Source of the DNA: an uncultured Ruminococcus sp.
Lineage (GTDB): Bacteria; Bacillota; Clostridia; Oscillospirales; Acutalibacteraceae
Length of the DNA: 38,407 nt
NCBI GenBank assembly: GCA_902776185.1
Contig: CACYPH010000017.1
Location: 1 to 38,407, forward strand
Direction: 5' to 3'
In this document: in pieces, positions 1-7,757 of the stretch
How the letters are laid out: every line of letters begins with the position of its first letter
How positions within the stretch are numbered: the stretch's first letter is position 1
Made by a program: the position numbers and the translations under genes
The notes under the pieces: generated by a model
The model's input: only the letters and a program-made list of their open reading frames with translations
The model's database searches: none
Told to the model about the DNA's origin: nothing

Positions 1-21
1 TTCACAAATTGATTATACCAC

Positions 22-70
22 AAAAGGGCACATAACCGCTATCTCTTTCGGTTATGTGCCCTTTTGTTTT
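22..70 (+). terminator. Intrinsic terminator upstream of prmA
   Basis: A perfect 17-bp stem (22-38 with 49-65) closes a 10-nt loop and is followed by a T-run. It ends a transcript entering from the left of the window. The left arm begins with AAAA, so some reverse-strand activity is possible. Confidence 0.9.
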
Positions 71-102
71 TACGGGTCTGTTTTTTCACAGCCCCTTTTC
101 TC

Positions 103-131
103 TTGATAAAAATGAATAATTGTGGTACATT
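103..131 (+). promoter_or_regulatory. Sigma-A promoter of prmA
   Basis: TTGATA at 103-108 and TACATT at 126-131 are separated by exactly 17 bp. The prmA start codon lies 30 nt downstream of the -10 element. Confidence 0.6.
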
Positions 132-160
132 ATATGAGAAGACAGTGAAGGAAGTGTATT

Positions 161-1078
161 ATGGACTGGATAGAAATCTCGGTCGAGGTCAAGACCAAGG
201 ACATCGACGAAGCGTCGGCGATCGCCAACATGACCGTTCCCTACGGCATCTACATCGAGGATTACTCTCAGCTTGAGGACGAGGTCATGGAGATCGCGCA
301 CGTCGATCTGATCGACGAGGACTTGCTGCAAAAATCCCGCGATACCGCGAAAATACATATTTATATCGACCCTGAGGATAATATCGGGGAGGCGGTCCAG
401 TTCCTCAAGGAACGCTTGACCGCCGCGAAAATCAGTTTTTCGATTGACCAAAGCAGCGTCAAAGAGGACGACTGGCTCAATAACTGGCGCAAGTTTTTCA
501 AGCCGATGCAGATCGGTGAAAAACTGCTGATAAACCCGTCGTGGTATACGGATACCGATCCCGAGGGCAGAGCGGTGCTGAATATCGACCCCGGCCTTGC
601 GTTCGGTACGGGCAAGCACGAAACGACCCGCCTGTGTCTCGAAACACTCGAGCGGTATCTTAAGGGCGGCGAGCAGGTGCTCGACGTCGGCTGCGGCAGC
701 GGCATCCTCGGTATCGCCGCGGTGATGCTGGGCGCAGAAAGCGCCTTCGGCGTCGACATCGACGAGACCGCCGTCAGGACCGCGAACGAGAACGCTGTGC
801 TCAATCACGCGGACAAACAATTCCATGCGATCGCCGGCGATCTGGTTGACAAAGTTCAGGGAAATTATGATATAATTGTTGCAAATATCGTAGCAGATGC
901 TATAATAGCATTGTCGGCTTCGGTCAAGTCGTTCATGAAGCCAGACAGCGTTTATATCGTCAGCGGCATCATCGACACCCGCGCCGACGACGTCAGAAAC
1001 GCTGTGCGCGGCAGCTTCGATATCATCGAAGAAATCACAAAAGGCGGCTGGTACTGTCTTGTGATGAAAGCGAAATGA
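161..1078 (+). CDS. prmA: Ribosomal protein L11 methyltransferase
   Basis: SAM-dependent enzyme that methylates ribosomal protein L11 in the cytoplasm. The 305-residue product has the usual family length. Residues 143-156 carry the family signature DPGLAFGTGKHETT. The SAM-binding loop LDVGCGSG is at 174-181, and VANI at about 240 is the motif IV site. The N-terminal ~100 residues correspond to the L11-binding domain. The start is supported by GGAAG seven bases upstream. In many Firmicutes prmA is directly followed by rsmE; here rsmE lies about 6 kb away on the other strand, so this pairing has been broken by rearrangement. Identification is secure. Confidence 0.95.
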   Translation: MDWIEISVEVKTKDIDEASAIANMTVPYGIYIEDYSQLEDEVMEIAHVDLIDEDLLQKSRDTAKIHIYIDPEDNIGEAVQFLKERLTAAKISFSIDQSSVKEDDWLNNWRKFFKPMQIGEKLLINPSWYTDTDPEGRAVLNIDPGLAFGTGKHETTRLCLETLERYLKGGEQVLDVGCGSGILGIAAVMLGAESAFGVDIDETAVRTANENAVLNHADKQFHAIAGDLVDKVQGNYDIIVANIVADAIIALSASVKSFMKPDSVYIVSGIIDTRADDVRNAVRGSFDIIEEITKGGWYCLVMKAK

Positions 1079-1146
1079 TCGCGGTAAAAACAACCGTATT
1101 CGGCTGCGGGCTGATCCGCGCCGTAAAATAATCCTTGGAGGTCAAT

Positions 1147-1728
1147 ATGAAAGACTCAAAAAGAAACATCGTTAACCTTATTTTCTCATCCTTTCTGGTG
1201 ATCGGCTACATCGTCTGCACCTACTTTTTCTCGAGCCTTGCGACTAAGGTATCGGGTATCGGCGGCAACCTGATCCAGGTTCTGATCCTGCTGGTATTCG
1301 GCCTGCTGCTGTTCTATGCGACCCGCGTCGGCGAGGGCAAACAGGTCAAGCGTTTCAGCCTGCCGGTCCTGCTGCTGCTCGACCTCCCCTGCGTCTATAT
1401 CATCGCGGCGGCGCTGATCAAGGCGCTGCCCCTGCACGCTCAGCTCGCGCCTGTTGACGGCGTATTCCCGTTCATCCTGATGCTCGCGGCTGTTGCGCTC
1501 GGCTACGGCATTCCTTATACCTTCCTCTCCGGCTATGAGCTGAAGACCGACGACGAGGTCGAAGAGGCTGAGGAAGAGGATCCCGTCGAGAAAGAATCCG
1601 ACGAGGAAGAGGAAAAAGAGCCCGTCAAGGGCGGTATCGCCGAAGAGCTTGCCGAGGCGGAGGCTGAGGAAGATAAAGACGATGATACGGATGAGACGGA
1701 AGAAGCCGAGAAGTCCGAAGAAGAATAA
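1147..1728 (+). CDS. Membrane protein with a long acidic C-terminal tail
   Basis: Not assigned to a named family. The start is ATG 1147, five bases after TTGGAGG; an in-frame TTG at 1135 lies inside that ribosome binding site. The 193-residue product has about four hydrophobic segments in its first ~125 residues. After these comes a ~60-residue tail made almost entirely of Glu, Asp, Lys and Ala (EEAEEEDPVEK and similar), predicted to be disordered and strongly negative. It lies between prmA and the Mrp ATPase with short gaps and is probably co-transcribed with mrp. The tail could bind cations or basic proteins, but nothing shows a specific role. Confidence 0.8.
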   Translation: MKDSKRNIVNLIFSSFLVIGYIVCTYFFSSLATKVSGIGGNLIQVLILLVFGLLLFYATRVGEGKQVKRFSLPVLLLLDLPCVYIIAAALIKALPLHAQLAPVDGVFPFILMLAAVALGYGIPYTFLSGYELKTDDEVEEAEEEDPVEKESDEEEEKEPVKGGIAEELAEAEAEEDKDDDTDETEEAEKSEEE

Positions 1729-1748
1729 ACTGACAAGGTGAAAAAACA

Positions 1749-2585
1749 ATGAGCGAATGTACCCATGATTGTTCCTCCTGCGCGCAGAACTGTGCATCAA
1801 GGACAGAGCCGCAGGATCTGCATGAAAAATTAAACGACTTAAGCTCCGTCAAAAAGGTGATCGCGGTCGTATCCGGCAAGGGCGGCGTCGGCAAAAGTCT
1901 CGCGACTTCCGCATTGGCGGTCGAGATGAACCGCCGCGGTTTCAGAACAGCCGTGCTTGACGCGGATATCACCGGCCCGTCTATCCCGAAGGCGTTCGGT
2001 ATCAAGGACCGCGCGAAAGGCTCGGAGTTCGGTATTCTGCCCGAGGTCACCAAGACCGGCATCCAGATCATGTCCGTCAACCTGCTGCTCGAGAACACCA
2101 CCGATCCGGTCGTCTGGAGAGGTCCGGTCATTTCCGGCACGGTCAAGCAGTTCTGGAGCGATGTCATCTGGAAAGACGTTGACTATATGTTCGTCGATAT
2201 GCCTCCCGGCACCGGCGACGTTCCGCTGACCGTGTTCCAGAGCATCCCGCTCGACGGCATCATCGTTGTCGCATCACCCCAGGAGCTGGTCTCGATGATC
2301 GTGCAGAAGGCGGTCAAGATGGCGGAGATGATGAACGTGCCGATCCTCGGTTTGATCGAGAATATGAGCTACTTCAAGTGTCCCGACTGCGGCAAGGAGC
2401 ACAAGATCTTCGGCGACAGCCACATCGACGAGATCGCACAGAACTTCAACACCCGCGTCCTCGCAAAAGTCCCGATCGACGCCGACCTTGCGAAGTCGGT
2501 CGACACCGGTACGGTCGAGCTGTTTGTCGGCGATTACTTTGAGAACGCCGCAAACATCATCGAGGATGAACTCAATACAAAATAA
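1749..2585 (+). CDS. mrp: Mrp/NBP35-type P-loop ATPase, Fe-S cluster carrier
   Basis: Cytosolic ATPase of the Mrp/ApbC/NBP35 family, which holds and transfers Fe-S clusters. The 278 residues contain a deviant Walker A motif, GKGGVGKS (43-50), and the family sequence DADITGPS (71-78). FVDMPPGTGD follows near 148-157. C211-P-D-C214 is the pair that bridges a cluster in the dimer. The N-terminus adds four cysteines (C4, C8, C11, C15), a second possible cluster site like that of Nbp35 but with tighter spacing. A hairpin terminator follows directly. Family assignment is firm; the client proteins are unknown. Confidence 0.93.
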   Translation: MSECTHDCSSCAQNCASRTEPQDLHEKLNDLSSVKKVIAVVSGKGGVGKSLATSALAVEMNRRGFRTAVLDADITGPSIPKAFGIKDRAKGSEFGILPEVTKTGIQIMSVNLLLENTTDPVVWRGPVISGTVKQFWSDVIWKDVDYMFVDMPPGTGDVPLTVFQSIPLDGIIVVASPQELVSMIVQKAVKMAEMMNVPILGLIENMSYFKCPDCGKEHKIFGDSHIDEIAQNFNTRVLAKVPIDADLAKSVDTGTVELFVGDYFENAANIIEDELNTK

Positions 2586-2596
2586 AGCATATCAGA

Positions 2597-2627
2597 AAAG
2601 GGCAACCGATTAAGGTTGCCCTTTTTG
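2597..2627. terminator. Bidirectional terminator between mrp and the zinc operon
   Basis: The 12-bp stem AAAAGGGCAACC/GGTTGCCCTTTT has a T-run on the plus side and AAAA on the left. It can end both the mrp transcript (+) and the convergent zinc-uptake operon (-). Confidence 0.85.
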
Positions 2628-2641
2628 CGTGTGTTAGTTTT

Positions 2642-3178
2642 TCAGAACTCCAGCGTCGCGTCCGTCAGCTGGATATACATTTGGTTGTCCTCGGTATAGG
2701 TGCCGAAATTGCCGACGACGGTGATCGGCGTGCCCTGAGCGGGATAATCCGCCGCAGTATGCTCGCCTTTCCATAAAAACTCGATGCCGTTGGCACAGCA
2801 GGCGGTCGCGTCGCGCACCAGACAGGCATAGTAGGTCTTGCCCTGATATTCCGTGATGGACATCTCGCCCTCCATCTTGATGATCTTGCCCTGATAGGCG
2901 TCGGGACGCCGAAACATATTCTGTACCTCAAGGAAGACCATTTTGGAAGAGAACTGGGTCAGGTCGACGTCGACGCCGGGCGTCGGCGGATGGGCGACCG
3001 TTTCTTGAGTGGAATCGACTGCGACAGGCGCAGTGGTAGGAGCTTTACCCCCATTATTCAACACATTTTCCACTGAGTTGGGATTATTGGCGTTATTGTA
3101 ATTTTTGCTGTCACTGCATGCGGCAAGCAGGGCTGTCAGCACACAACAGATCAGCATCAAAGCGATCCCTTTTTTCAT
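2642..3178 (-). CDS. Lipoprotein with a possible OB-fold domain, last gene of the zinc operon
   Basis: Secreted lipoprotein of 178 residues. The signal peptide ends in the lipobox LLAAC with C21 as lipidated cysteine. A Thr/Asn/Pro-rich linker of about 60 residues follows. The C-terminal ~100 residues alternate in a beta pattern and contain C119 and an adjacent C127-C128 pair (ATACCANG). The layout recalls the C-terminal half of the TIGR03943/YcgQ family, whose Bacillus member belongs to the Zur zinc regulon; this likeness is my own reading and is weak. The start overlaps the znuB stop as ATGA, so translation is coupled. A role in extracellular zinc handling is inferred from position. Confidence 0.7.
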   Translation of the reverse strand: MKKGIALMLICCVLTALLAACSDSKNYNNANNPNSVENVLNNGGKAPTTAPVAVDSTQETVAHPPTPGVDVDLTQFSSKMVFLEVQNMFRRPDAYQGKIIKMEGEMSITEYQGKTYYACLVRDATACCANGIEFLWKGEHTAADYPAQGTPITVVGNFGTYTEDNQMYIQLTDATLEF

Positions 3179-4029
3179 GAGCGAGCTCCTCCTTTGATTT
3201 TTCCGATGACGGTGAAGATGATAAAGACGATGATGTCGGTGACAACGATGGTCGACCCGACCGGCGTTGCCAGCAGGATGGACGCGAGCATGCCGAGCAG
3301 TGCGCAGAAGACCGATACGATCGCCGCGCAGACAGTAACGCTTTTGAAGGTCTTGAAGACCCGCATCGCCGAAAGCGCAGGGAAGATGACCAGCGCGGAG
3401 ATCAGCAGAGAACCGACGAGATTCATCGCCAGTACGATGATGACCGCGATGATGACGGCGATGATCAGGTTGTACAGACCGGCGCGCTGACCGGTCGCGC
3501 GGGTAAAGCTCTCGTCAAAGGTGACGGCGAAGATCTTGTTGTAAAACAGGATGAAGAACAATACGACCGCGATACTCAGCCCGACGCTCAGCCAGACCTC
3601 CTCAGGCGAGAGGGTGAGGATAGAGGTGGAGCCGAACAGCGTGGTGCAGACGTCGCCGGAGATATTGGACGAGCCGGGGAAGAGGCTCATCAGCAGATAG
3701 CCGATGGCAAGCGAGCCGACGGAGATCATTGCGATCGCCGCGTCGCCCTTGATCTTCGCGTTCTGACCGGTGCGCAGGAGCAGTATCGCACACAGCACCG
3801 TGATCAAGAGGGTCAGTGGCATATCGTTATTCAGCTTCATGACGGTGGCGATCGCCATCGCGCCGAACGCAACATGAGATAAACCGTCGCCGATGAAGGA
3901 GTAGCGCTTGAGCACCAGTGTCACGCCCAACAGCGACGAGCATAACGCGATCAATGTGCCGACGATCAGCGCGTACTGCACGAACGGATAGGACAGATAC
4001 AAGGAGAGCTTCGAAAAGAGATCAGTCAT
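3175..4029 (-). CDS. znuB: Zinc/metal ABC transporter permease
   Basis: Membrane permease of the ABC-3 family, which moves Zn or Mn into the cell. The 284-residue product has about eight hydrophobic segments and typical sequences such as VLKRYSFIGDGLSHVAFGAMAIA near the N-terminus and VGSLLISALVIFPALSA near residue 210. I chose ATG 4029 because AAGGAG stands ten bases upstream and the start overlaps the znuC stop by 8 nt. A longer reading frame back to 4107 lies inside znuC and adds a sequence unlike the family. The stop overlaps the next gene as ATGA. Confidence 0.92.
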   Translation of the reverse strand: MTDLFSKLSLYLSYPFVQYALIVGTLIALCSSLLGVTLVLKRYSFIGDGLSHVAFGAMAIATVMKLNNDMPLTLLITVLCAILLLRTGQNAKIKGDAAIAMISVGSLAIGYLLMSLFPGSSNISGDVCTTLFGSTSILTLSPEEVWLSVGLSIAVVLFFILFYNKIFAVTFDESFTRATGQRAGLYNLIIAVIIAVIIVLAMNLVGSLLISALVIFPALSAMRVFKTFKSVTVCAAIVSVFCALLGMLASILLATPVGSTIVVTDIIVFIIFTVIGKIKGGARS

Positions 4030-4702
4030 GCTGTTCACGCTCCTTTCGATATGCGTCGATCGTGCCGAAGAACACCCGATTGCCGACGTCGAGGATATGG
4101 GTCGCATACTTTTCGGCGTTGGCGACGTCGTGCGAGATCATGATGATGGTGATGCCGCTGTCGTGAAGTGAGCCGATCAGCGCGTACATCTCGTCGATCG
4201 CCTTAGGGTCGAGCCCCGCGGTCGGCTCGTCGAGCAGCAGAATCGATCCCGCGGCGCATAATGCCCGCGCCAGCAGTACCCGCTGCTGCTGACCGCCGGA
4301 CAGCTCGCGATAGCAGCGGCGGCGCAAATCTTCGATCTTCATGCGGTGGATATTCTCGAGGGCGGCAGTCTTTTCCTTTTTACCGTAAAAGGGTTTTGCG
4401 CCCATTTTGTTCTGACAGCCCGACAGCACGATCTCCCATACCGAGGCGGGGAAATCTCGCTGGACGTCCGTCTGCTGGGGAAGATAGCCGATATCGGTGC
4501 GGCTGATCCCGTCGGAAAAGCTGAGACTGCCGGAGATGGGCTTGAGCAGTCCGAGCAGGGTTTTCATCAGCGTTGTTTTGCCCGAGCCGTTCTCGCCGAT
4601 CACACAGAGGTAGTCGCCTGCCTTCACGGAGAAATCCAAGCCCGACAGTACCTTTTGACCGTCATAGCCGACGGCGAGCTGTTTGCATTGTATCTGTGCC
4701 AT
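4022..4702 (-). CDS. znuC: Zinc/metal ABC transporter ATP-binding protein
   Basis: Cytoplasmic ATPase that powers the ZnuB permease. The 226 residues hold the full ABC set: Walker A GENGSGKTT (36-44), Q-loop LPQQ (74-77), signature LSGGQ (134-138), Walker B ILLLDEPT (154-161) and the switch histidine H191. It lies between znuA (23-nt gap) and znuB (8-nt overlap) in one minus-strand operon. The fold is certain. The preference for zinc over manganese is inferred from the substrate-binding protein and is less sure. Confidence 0.93.
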   Translation of the reverse strand: MAQIQCKQLAVGYDGQKVLSGLDFSVKAGDYLCVIGENGSGKTTLMKTLLGLLKPISGSLSFSDGISRTDIGYLPQQTDVQRDFPASVWEIVLSGCQNKMGAKPFYGKKEKTAALENIHRMKIEDLRRRCYRELSGGQQQRVLLARALCAAGSILLLDEPTAGLDPKAIDEMYALIGSLHDSGITIIMISHDVANAEKYATHILDVGNRVFFGTIDAYRKEREQHD

Positions 4703-4725
4703 AGCGCATCTGCCTTTCTGAGCGC

Positions 4726-5685
4726 TTATGAAAGCGCGGTTTTGAGTACTTCCAGATTCTGGCGCATGATGTCGAGATAGCCGGAATTTTCAGCGGTATC
4801 GACGGTCACGCTTTGGAGCGAATCGAGGGTCAGGATCTGTTGATCCTTATCCTTTGTATTTTCCTTGACGGTGTTCGCGACCGAGCCGTCGGAGCTTTCG
4901 ATCTTCATAATGTATTTCAGCTTGAGCTCATCCACCTTGTTTGCCAGAAAAGCGATGGTTTCAAAGCTCGCCTCGGTCTCTGCCGAGCATCCGACGAATG
5001 CGGCGTAGTAGGAGAGGGCGTAGTCGTCGACCAGATAGCGGAACGGAAAACGATCGCCGAACAGCAGGGTTTTGCTCACGGCTTTGTCGACCGCCGCCTG
5101 ATACTCGCCGTCGAGCTTGTCGAGTTCTCCGACATATTTCGCGGCATTCTTTTTGTAGGCATCGGCGTTGTCGGAATCGATCTGTGCGAGCTTCTCGGCG
5201 ATGTAATTGCAGATGATCTTCGCGTTTTTCAGCGACAGCCATATATGCTCGTCGTACTCCGGCTCTTCCTCTTCATCCTCTTCGTCCTCGGCTTCCATCC
5301 CCTCGACGACTTCCTCTTCCTTGATATTGTCCTTGAGGACGTCCATCAGGTTGATGACGACCATATCGGGATTGGATTTTTGTTTCAGCGCGTCGTCGAC
5401 CCAGCTGTCCGATTCGCCACCTACATAGATGAATACGTCGCACTCGGCGATATTGCCGATATCCTCGACGGTCGGCTGGAAATTGTGCAGATCGGCGCCG
5501 TTTTTCTCGATCATGCTCAGCTCGACGTCGGCTGAGCCGGTGATGTTTTTCACCCAGTCATACAGCGGATAGATCGTTGTCACAACCTTCAGCTTGTTAT
5601 TATCCGTTTTGTTTATATTGCCGCAGCCGGCAAAGATCGATGCGACGATCAGGATGCACAGTGCGACAGAAAGCAGTTTTTTCAT
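4726..5685 (-). CDS. znuA: Zinc ABC transporter substrate-binding lipoprotein (variant)
   Basis: Extracellular cluster A-I metal-binding protein anchored through C21 (lipobox IFAGC). The 319-residue product keeps two of the usual metal histidines, H67 (DLHNFQPT) and H147 (DEHIWLS). Where family members normally have the third histidine, this protein reads GDRFPFRYL (210-218), with Asp/Arg. The loop before H147 is an acidic run (about 122-146) instead of the common His-rich loop. GCSAETEASFET (232-243) contains a cysteine that might substitute. The start has GGAGG eight bases upstream. Metal choice may differ from classical ZnuA. Confidence 0.9.
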   Translation of the reverse strand: MKKLLSVALCILIVASIFAGCGNINKTDNNKLKVVTTIYPLYDWVKNITGSADVELSMIEKNGADLHNFQPTVEDIGNIAECDVFIYVGGESDSWVDDALKQKSNPDMVVINLMDVLKDNIKEEEVVEGMEAEDEEDEEEEPEYDEHIWLSLKNAKIICNYIAEKLAQIDSDNADAYKKNAAKYVGELDKLDGEYQAAVDKAVSKTLLFGDRFPFRYLVDDYALSYYAAFVGCSAETEASFETIAFLANKVDELKLKYIMKIESSDGSVANTVKENTKDKDQQILTLDSLQSVTVDTAENSGYLDIMRQNLEVLKTALS

Positions 5686-5737
5686 AAAAATAACCTCCGA
5701 ATCAAAATAACTGTTCCCTAAAAATGGGCATAAAAAG

Positions 5738-5788
5738 AGAAGGCATAGACAAAAAAGCCTGCTGTGCAGACCGGGTCTTATGCCTTCT
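5738..5788 (-). terminator. Hairpin between the small Cys/His gene and znuA
   Basis: The arms 5738-5750 and 5775-5788 pair over 10 bp, plus 3 bp beyond a bulge. Read on the minus strand the hairpin is followed by CTTTTTAT. It starts ten bases after the stop codon of the upstream gene. No clear second promoter lies before znuA, so it probably acts as a partial terminator or attenuator inside the operon. Confidence 0.6.
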
Positions 5789-5797
5789 AAAGTTACT

Positions 5798-6094
5798 TTA
5801 ATTCAGAAGTCTTACCTTCAATTCGACCGGCGATGCGGTCGTATATTGTGTTTTCAGTGTTGCAGAAAACCTGCCCGCCGCAGCGGACGCGAGCATAATC
5901 GTCAATACCGCAAAAATCAGGGCGGCGATTGAGCGGATAACGGTGCCGATCGCCGCGAGTTGAGCGCAGACGGGGCAGTCCTCGCCGGTGCAGTCATGAC
6001 CGGCTTCGACGATGACAAAGGTCAGGGAGATCGCCATAAACACAACGAATAATACCGCTAAAATGATCGCGGCGGCGCGTGCATACTTTTTCAT
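5798..6094 (-). CDS. Small membrane protein with an HxCx4CxxC motif, first gene of the zinc operon
   Basis: A 98-residue protein with two hydrophobic segments (about 8-30 and 51-74). Between them is a short loop, H33-D-C35-T-G-E-D-C40-P-V-C43, that looks built to bind a metal such as zinc. The positive N-terminus suggests that the loop faces outward. AAGGAG lies upstream of ATG 6094. A good promoter precedes it and znuA follows, so it is the promoter-proximal gene of the zinc-uptake operon. I do not recognise a named family. A sensor, chaperone or accessory subunit for zinc uptake is inferred from motif and position. Confidence 0.75.
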   Translation of the reverse strand: MKKYARAAAIILAVLFVVFMAISLTFVIVEAGHDCTGEDCPVCAQLAAIGTVIRSIAALIFAVLTIMLASAAAGRFSATLKTQYTTASPVELKVRLLN

Positions 6095-6128
6095 AGCTAT
6101 CTCTCCTTTCCTATTTATATTACAACAT

Positions 6129-6177
6129 ATTATATATCATCAAATAGTTTTTTGCAATTAACAGATTGTGAACAATC
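6129..6177 (-). promoter_or_regulatory. Promoter of the zinc operon with an upstream inverted repeat
   Basis: On the minus strand TTGCAA (6157-6152) and TATAAT (6134-6129) have a 17-bp spacer. Seven bases upstream of the -35 is GATTGT-tc-ACAATC (6164-6177), a 6-bp inverted repeat that could be an operator or a short terminator for mtnN. It does not match the Bacillus Zur box convincingly. Confidence 0.65.
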
Positions 6178-6183
6178 GTGCGG

Positions 6184-6885
6184 TCAATCGGTGCTCAGAC
6201 GGATGAATTCCCCGATCGCCTTGATCGATTTTTCGGCGGCGATGTTGCGGAACTGAAAATAATCCATGGCTTCTTTCATATTGAAGTCGTCCGAGATACA
6301 TCTGAGCACTGCATAGGGGATGCCGTTGCGGTAGCAGACGGTGCCGACGGCGCCGCCTTCCATCTCGCACGCGATAGCTTGGAACAGATCGGCGACGCGC
6401 TGACGCTTTTCATGCGCCGCGATAAACACGTCGCCCGAGGCGATGCGTCCGCGGAATACCTGTGTGTCGTCGAGAACGGCGCACGCCTTTTCGAGCAGAT
6501 CGACGGTCGCTTTATCGGCGGGGATGTCGATGCGTTTTTCGTCGTTGAACCAGATCTCGCCGGGCGGGTCGCCCATCTCGGTGCCGTCCATGTCGTGCTG
6601 GACACAGTCGTCGGAGATCACGATATCGCCGATGCGGATATTTTTGCTCAGCGAGCCCGCGATACCCGAGTTGATGATGACGTCGGGGCTGTAGCGGTCG
6701 ATCATGATCTGAGTGCTCATCGCGGCGTTGACCTTGCCGATGCCGCACTGACAGCAGACGATCTCCTGACCGAAGATCTCGCCCTTTGCGTAGGTGATCT
6801 TCGCGAAGGTTTCTTCGGTTTTGTTGTTCATTAAATTCTTGATGCCCTCGACCTCGATGTCGAGCGCGCAGATGAAGCCTATCAT
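6184..6885 (-). CDS. mtnN: 5'-methylthioadenosine/S-adenosylhomocysteine nucleosidase
   Basis: Cytosolic enzyme that cleaves adenine from MTA and SAH in methionine salvage and methyl-cycle clean-up. The chosen start ATG 6885 has AAGGAG seven bases upstream. A start at 6903 would overlap the rsmE stop but lies inside that binding site. The 233 residues begin with the family sequence GFICALDIEVEG, where E11 matches the catalytic Glu12 of the E. coli enzyme. SGIAGSL, the nucleobase/ribose motif CEMEGGAVG and the catalytic Asp in CISDDFN follow. It is coupled to rsmE in one transcript. Confidence 0.92.
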   Translation of the reverse strand: MIGFICALDIEVEGIKNLMNNKTEETFAKITYAKGEIFGQEIVCCQCGIGKVNAAMSTQIMIDRYSPDVIINSGIAGSLSKNIRIGDIVISDDCVQHDMDGTEMGDPPGEIWFNDEKRIDIPADKATVDLLEKACAVLDDTQVFRGRIASGDVFIAAHEKRQRVADLFQAIACEMEGGAVGTVCYRNGIPYAVLRCISDDFNMKEAMDYFQFRNIAAEKSIKAIGEFIRLSTD

Positions 6886-6899
6886 CGTATATCTCCTTA

Positions 6900-7628
6900 T
6901 CATTCCAAATTCCCTGTCAGCAGCATCGCGGCGCTGATTGCCGCGACGGGTGCGGTCTGGGCACGCAGGATGCGCTTGCCGAGGGTCGCAACCTGTACGC
7001 CCGACTGTTTGAGCATTTCGATCTCGCTTTCCTCAAAGCCGCCCTCCGACCCCGTGATCAGGGCGAGCGACCCTGTGTCGGCGGGGATCAGATCGCGCAG
7101 CCTTTCGCCGCCGCATTCGTAGAAAACGATCGCCTGATCGCAGTCTTTCGCCGCCTGCGGAATATCGGCGACGTCGATACAGGGATTGACCCGGGGCAAA
7201 ATCCCGCGCCGCGACTGGGACGCGGCGTTGTCGGCGATCTTCTGCCAGCGCTGCTGTTTTTTGAACAGACTCTTTTCATCGGGGCGCGAGATGCATCTTG
7301 CCGAGAGAAACGGCGTGATATCGTGTACGCCCAGCTCGACCGCCTTTTGGATGACGTCGTCGATCTTGTCGCCCTTCATCAGCGCGATAAAGAGCGAAAT
7401 GCTGACGGTCGGCTCTTGCTCACAGAGGGTACTGCTCAGTATCTTTACAGCGACCTCGTCGCGGGTGATCTCTGTGATCTCACATTCATGCCGCCTGCCG
7501 TCAGGGGTACAGAGGGTCAGCTTTTCGCCGACCTTCATCCTCAGCGACCGCGCGATATGCGCTGCATCCTCGCCCGTCAGGGTGTAATTTTCGGTTGTGA
7601 TGTCCGTATCGGCAAAGAACCATGCCAT
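6900..7628 (-). CDS. rsmE: 16S rRNA (uracil1498-N3)-methyltransferase
   Basis: SPOUT-class methyltransferase that modifies U1498 of 16S rRNA. The 242-residue length is typical. The N-terminal PUA-like part contains HIARSLRMKVGEKL, which matches the family pattern. The C-terminal trefoil knot contains ITGSEGGFEESEIEML and LGKRILRAQTAPVAAISA, the SAM-binding signatures. GAGGTGAT precedes ATG 7628. It is the first gene of a two-gene operon with mtnN and shares a divergent promoter region with cinA. Confidence 0.94.
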   Translation of the reverse strand: MAWFFADTDITTENYTLTGEDAAHIARSLRMKVGEKLTLCTPDGRRHECEITEITRDEVAVKILSSTLCEQEPTVSISLFIALMKGDKIDDVIQKAVELGVHDITPFLSARCISRPDEKSLFKKQQRWQKIADNAASQSRRGILPRVNPCIDVADIPQAAKDCDQAIVFYECGGERLRDLIPADTGSLALITGSEGGFEESEIEMLKQSGVQVATLGKRILRAQTAPVAAISAAMLLTGNLE

Positions 7629-7653
7629 CGTATCACCTCACAAATGTAAATAA

Positions 7654-7705
7654 ATTCTAACAAAAATCGCTCAGGATTGCAATAGGGAACGGAAAATGGT
7701 AGAAT
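7654..7705. promoter_or_regulatory. Divergent promoters sharing one palindromic -35 hexamer
   Basis: TTGCAA at 7677-7682 is its own reverse complement. On the plus strand it is followed after 17 bp by TAGAAT (7700-7705), leading to cinA. On the minus strand it is followed after 17 bp by TAGAAT (7659-7654), leading to rsmE-mtnN. Both promoters are therefore well formed and physically overlapping. Confidence 0.65.
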
Positions 7706-7757
7706 ACTATTAATAAACAGATAGAGGTATTGGGCGGGACACCCGCACCCGATACTG

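Noticed and set aside
6164-6177. GATTGT-tc-ACAATC as a Zur box
   Set aside because: Only 6-bp arms and no match to the longer Bacillus Zur consensus. I keep it as an unexplained inverted repeat only.
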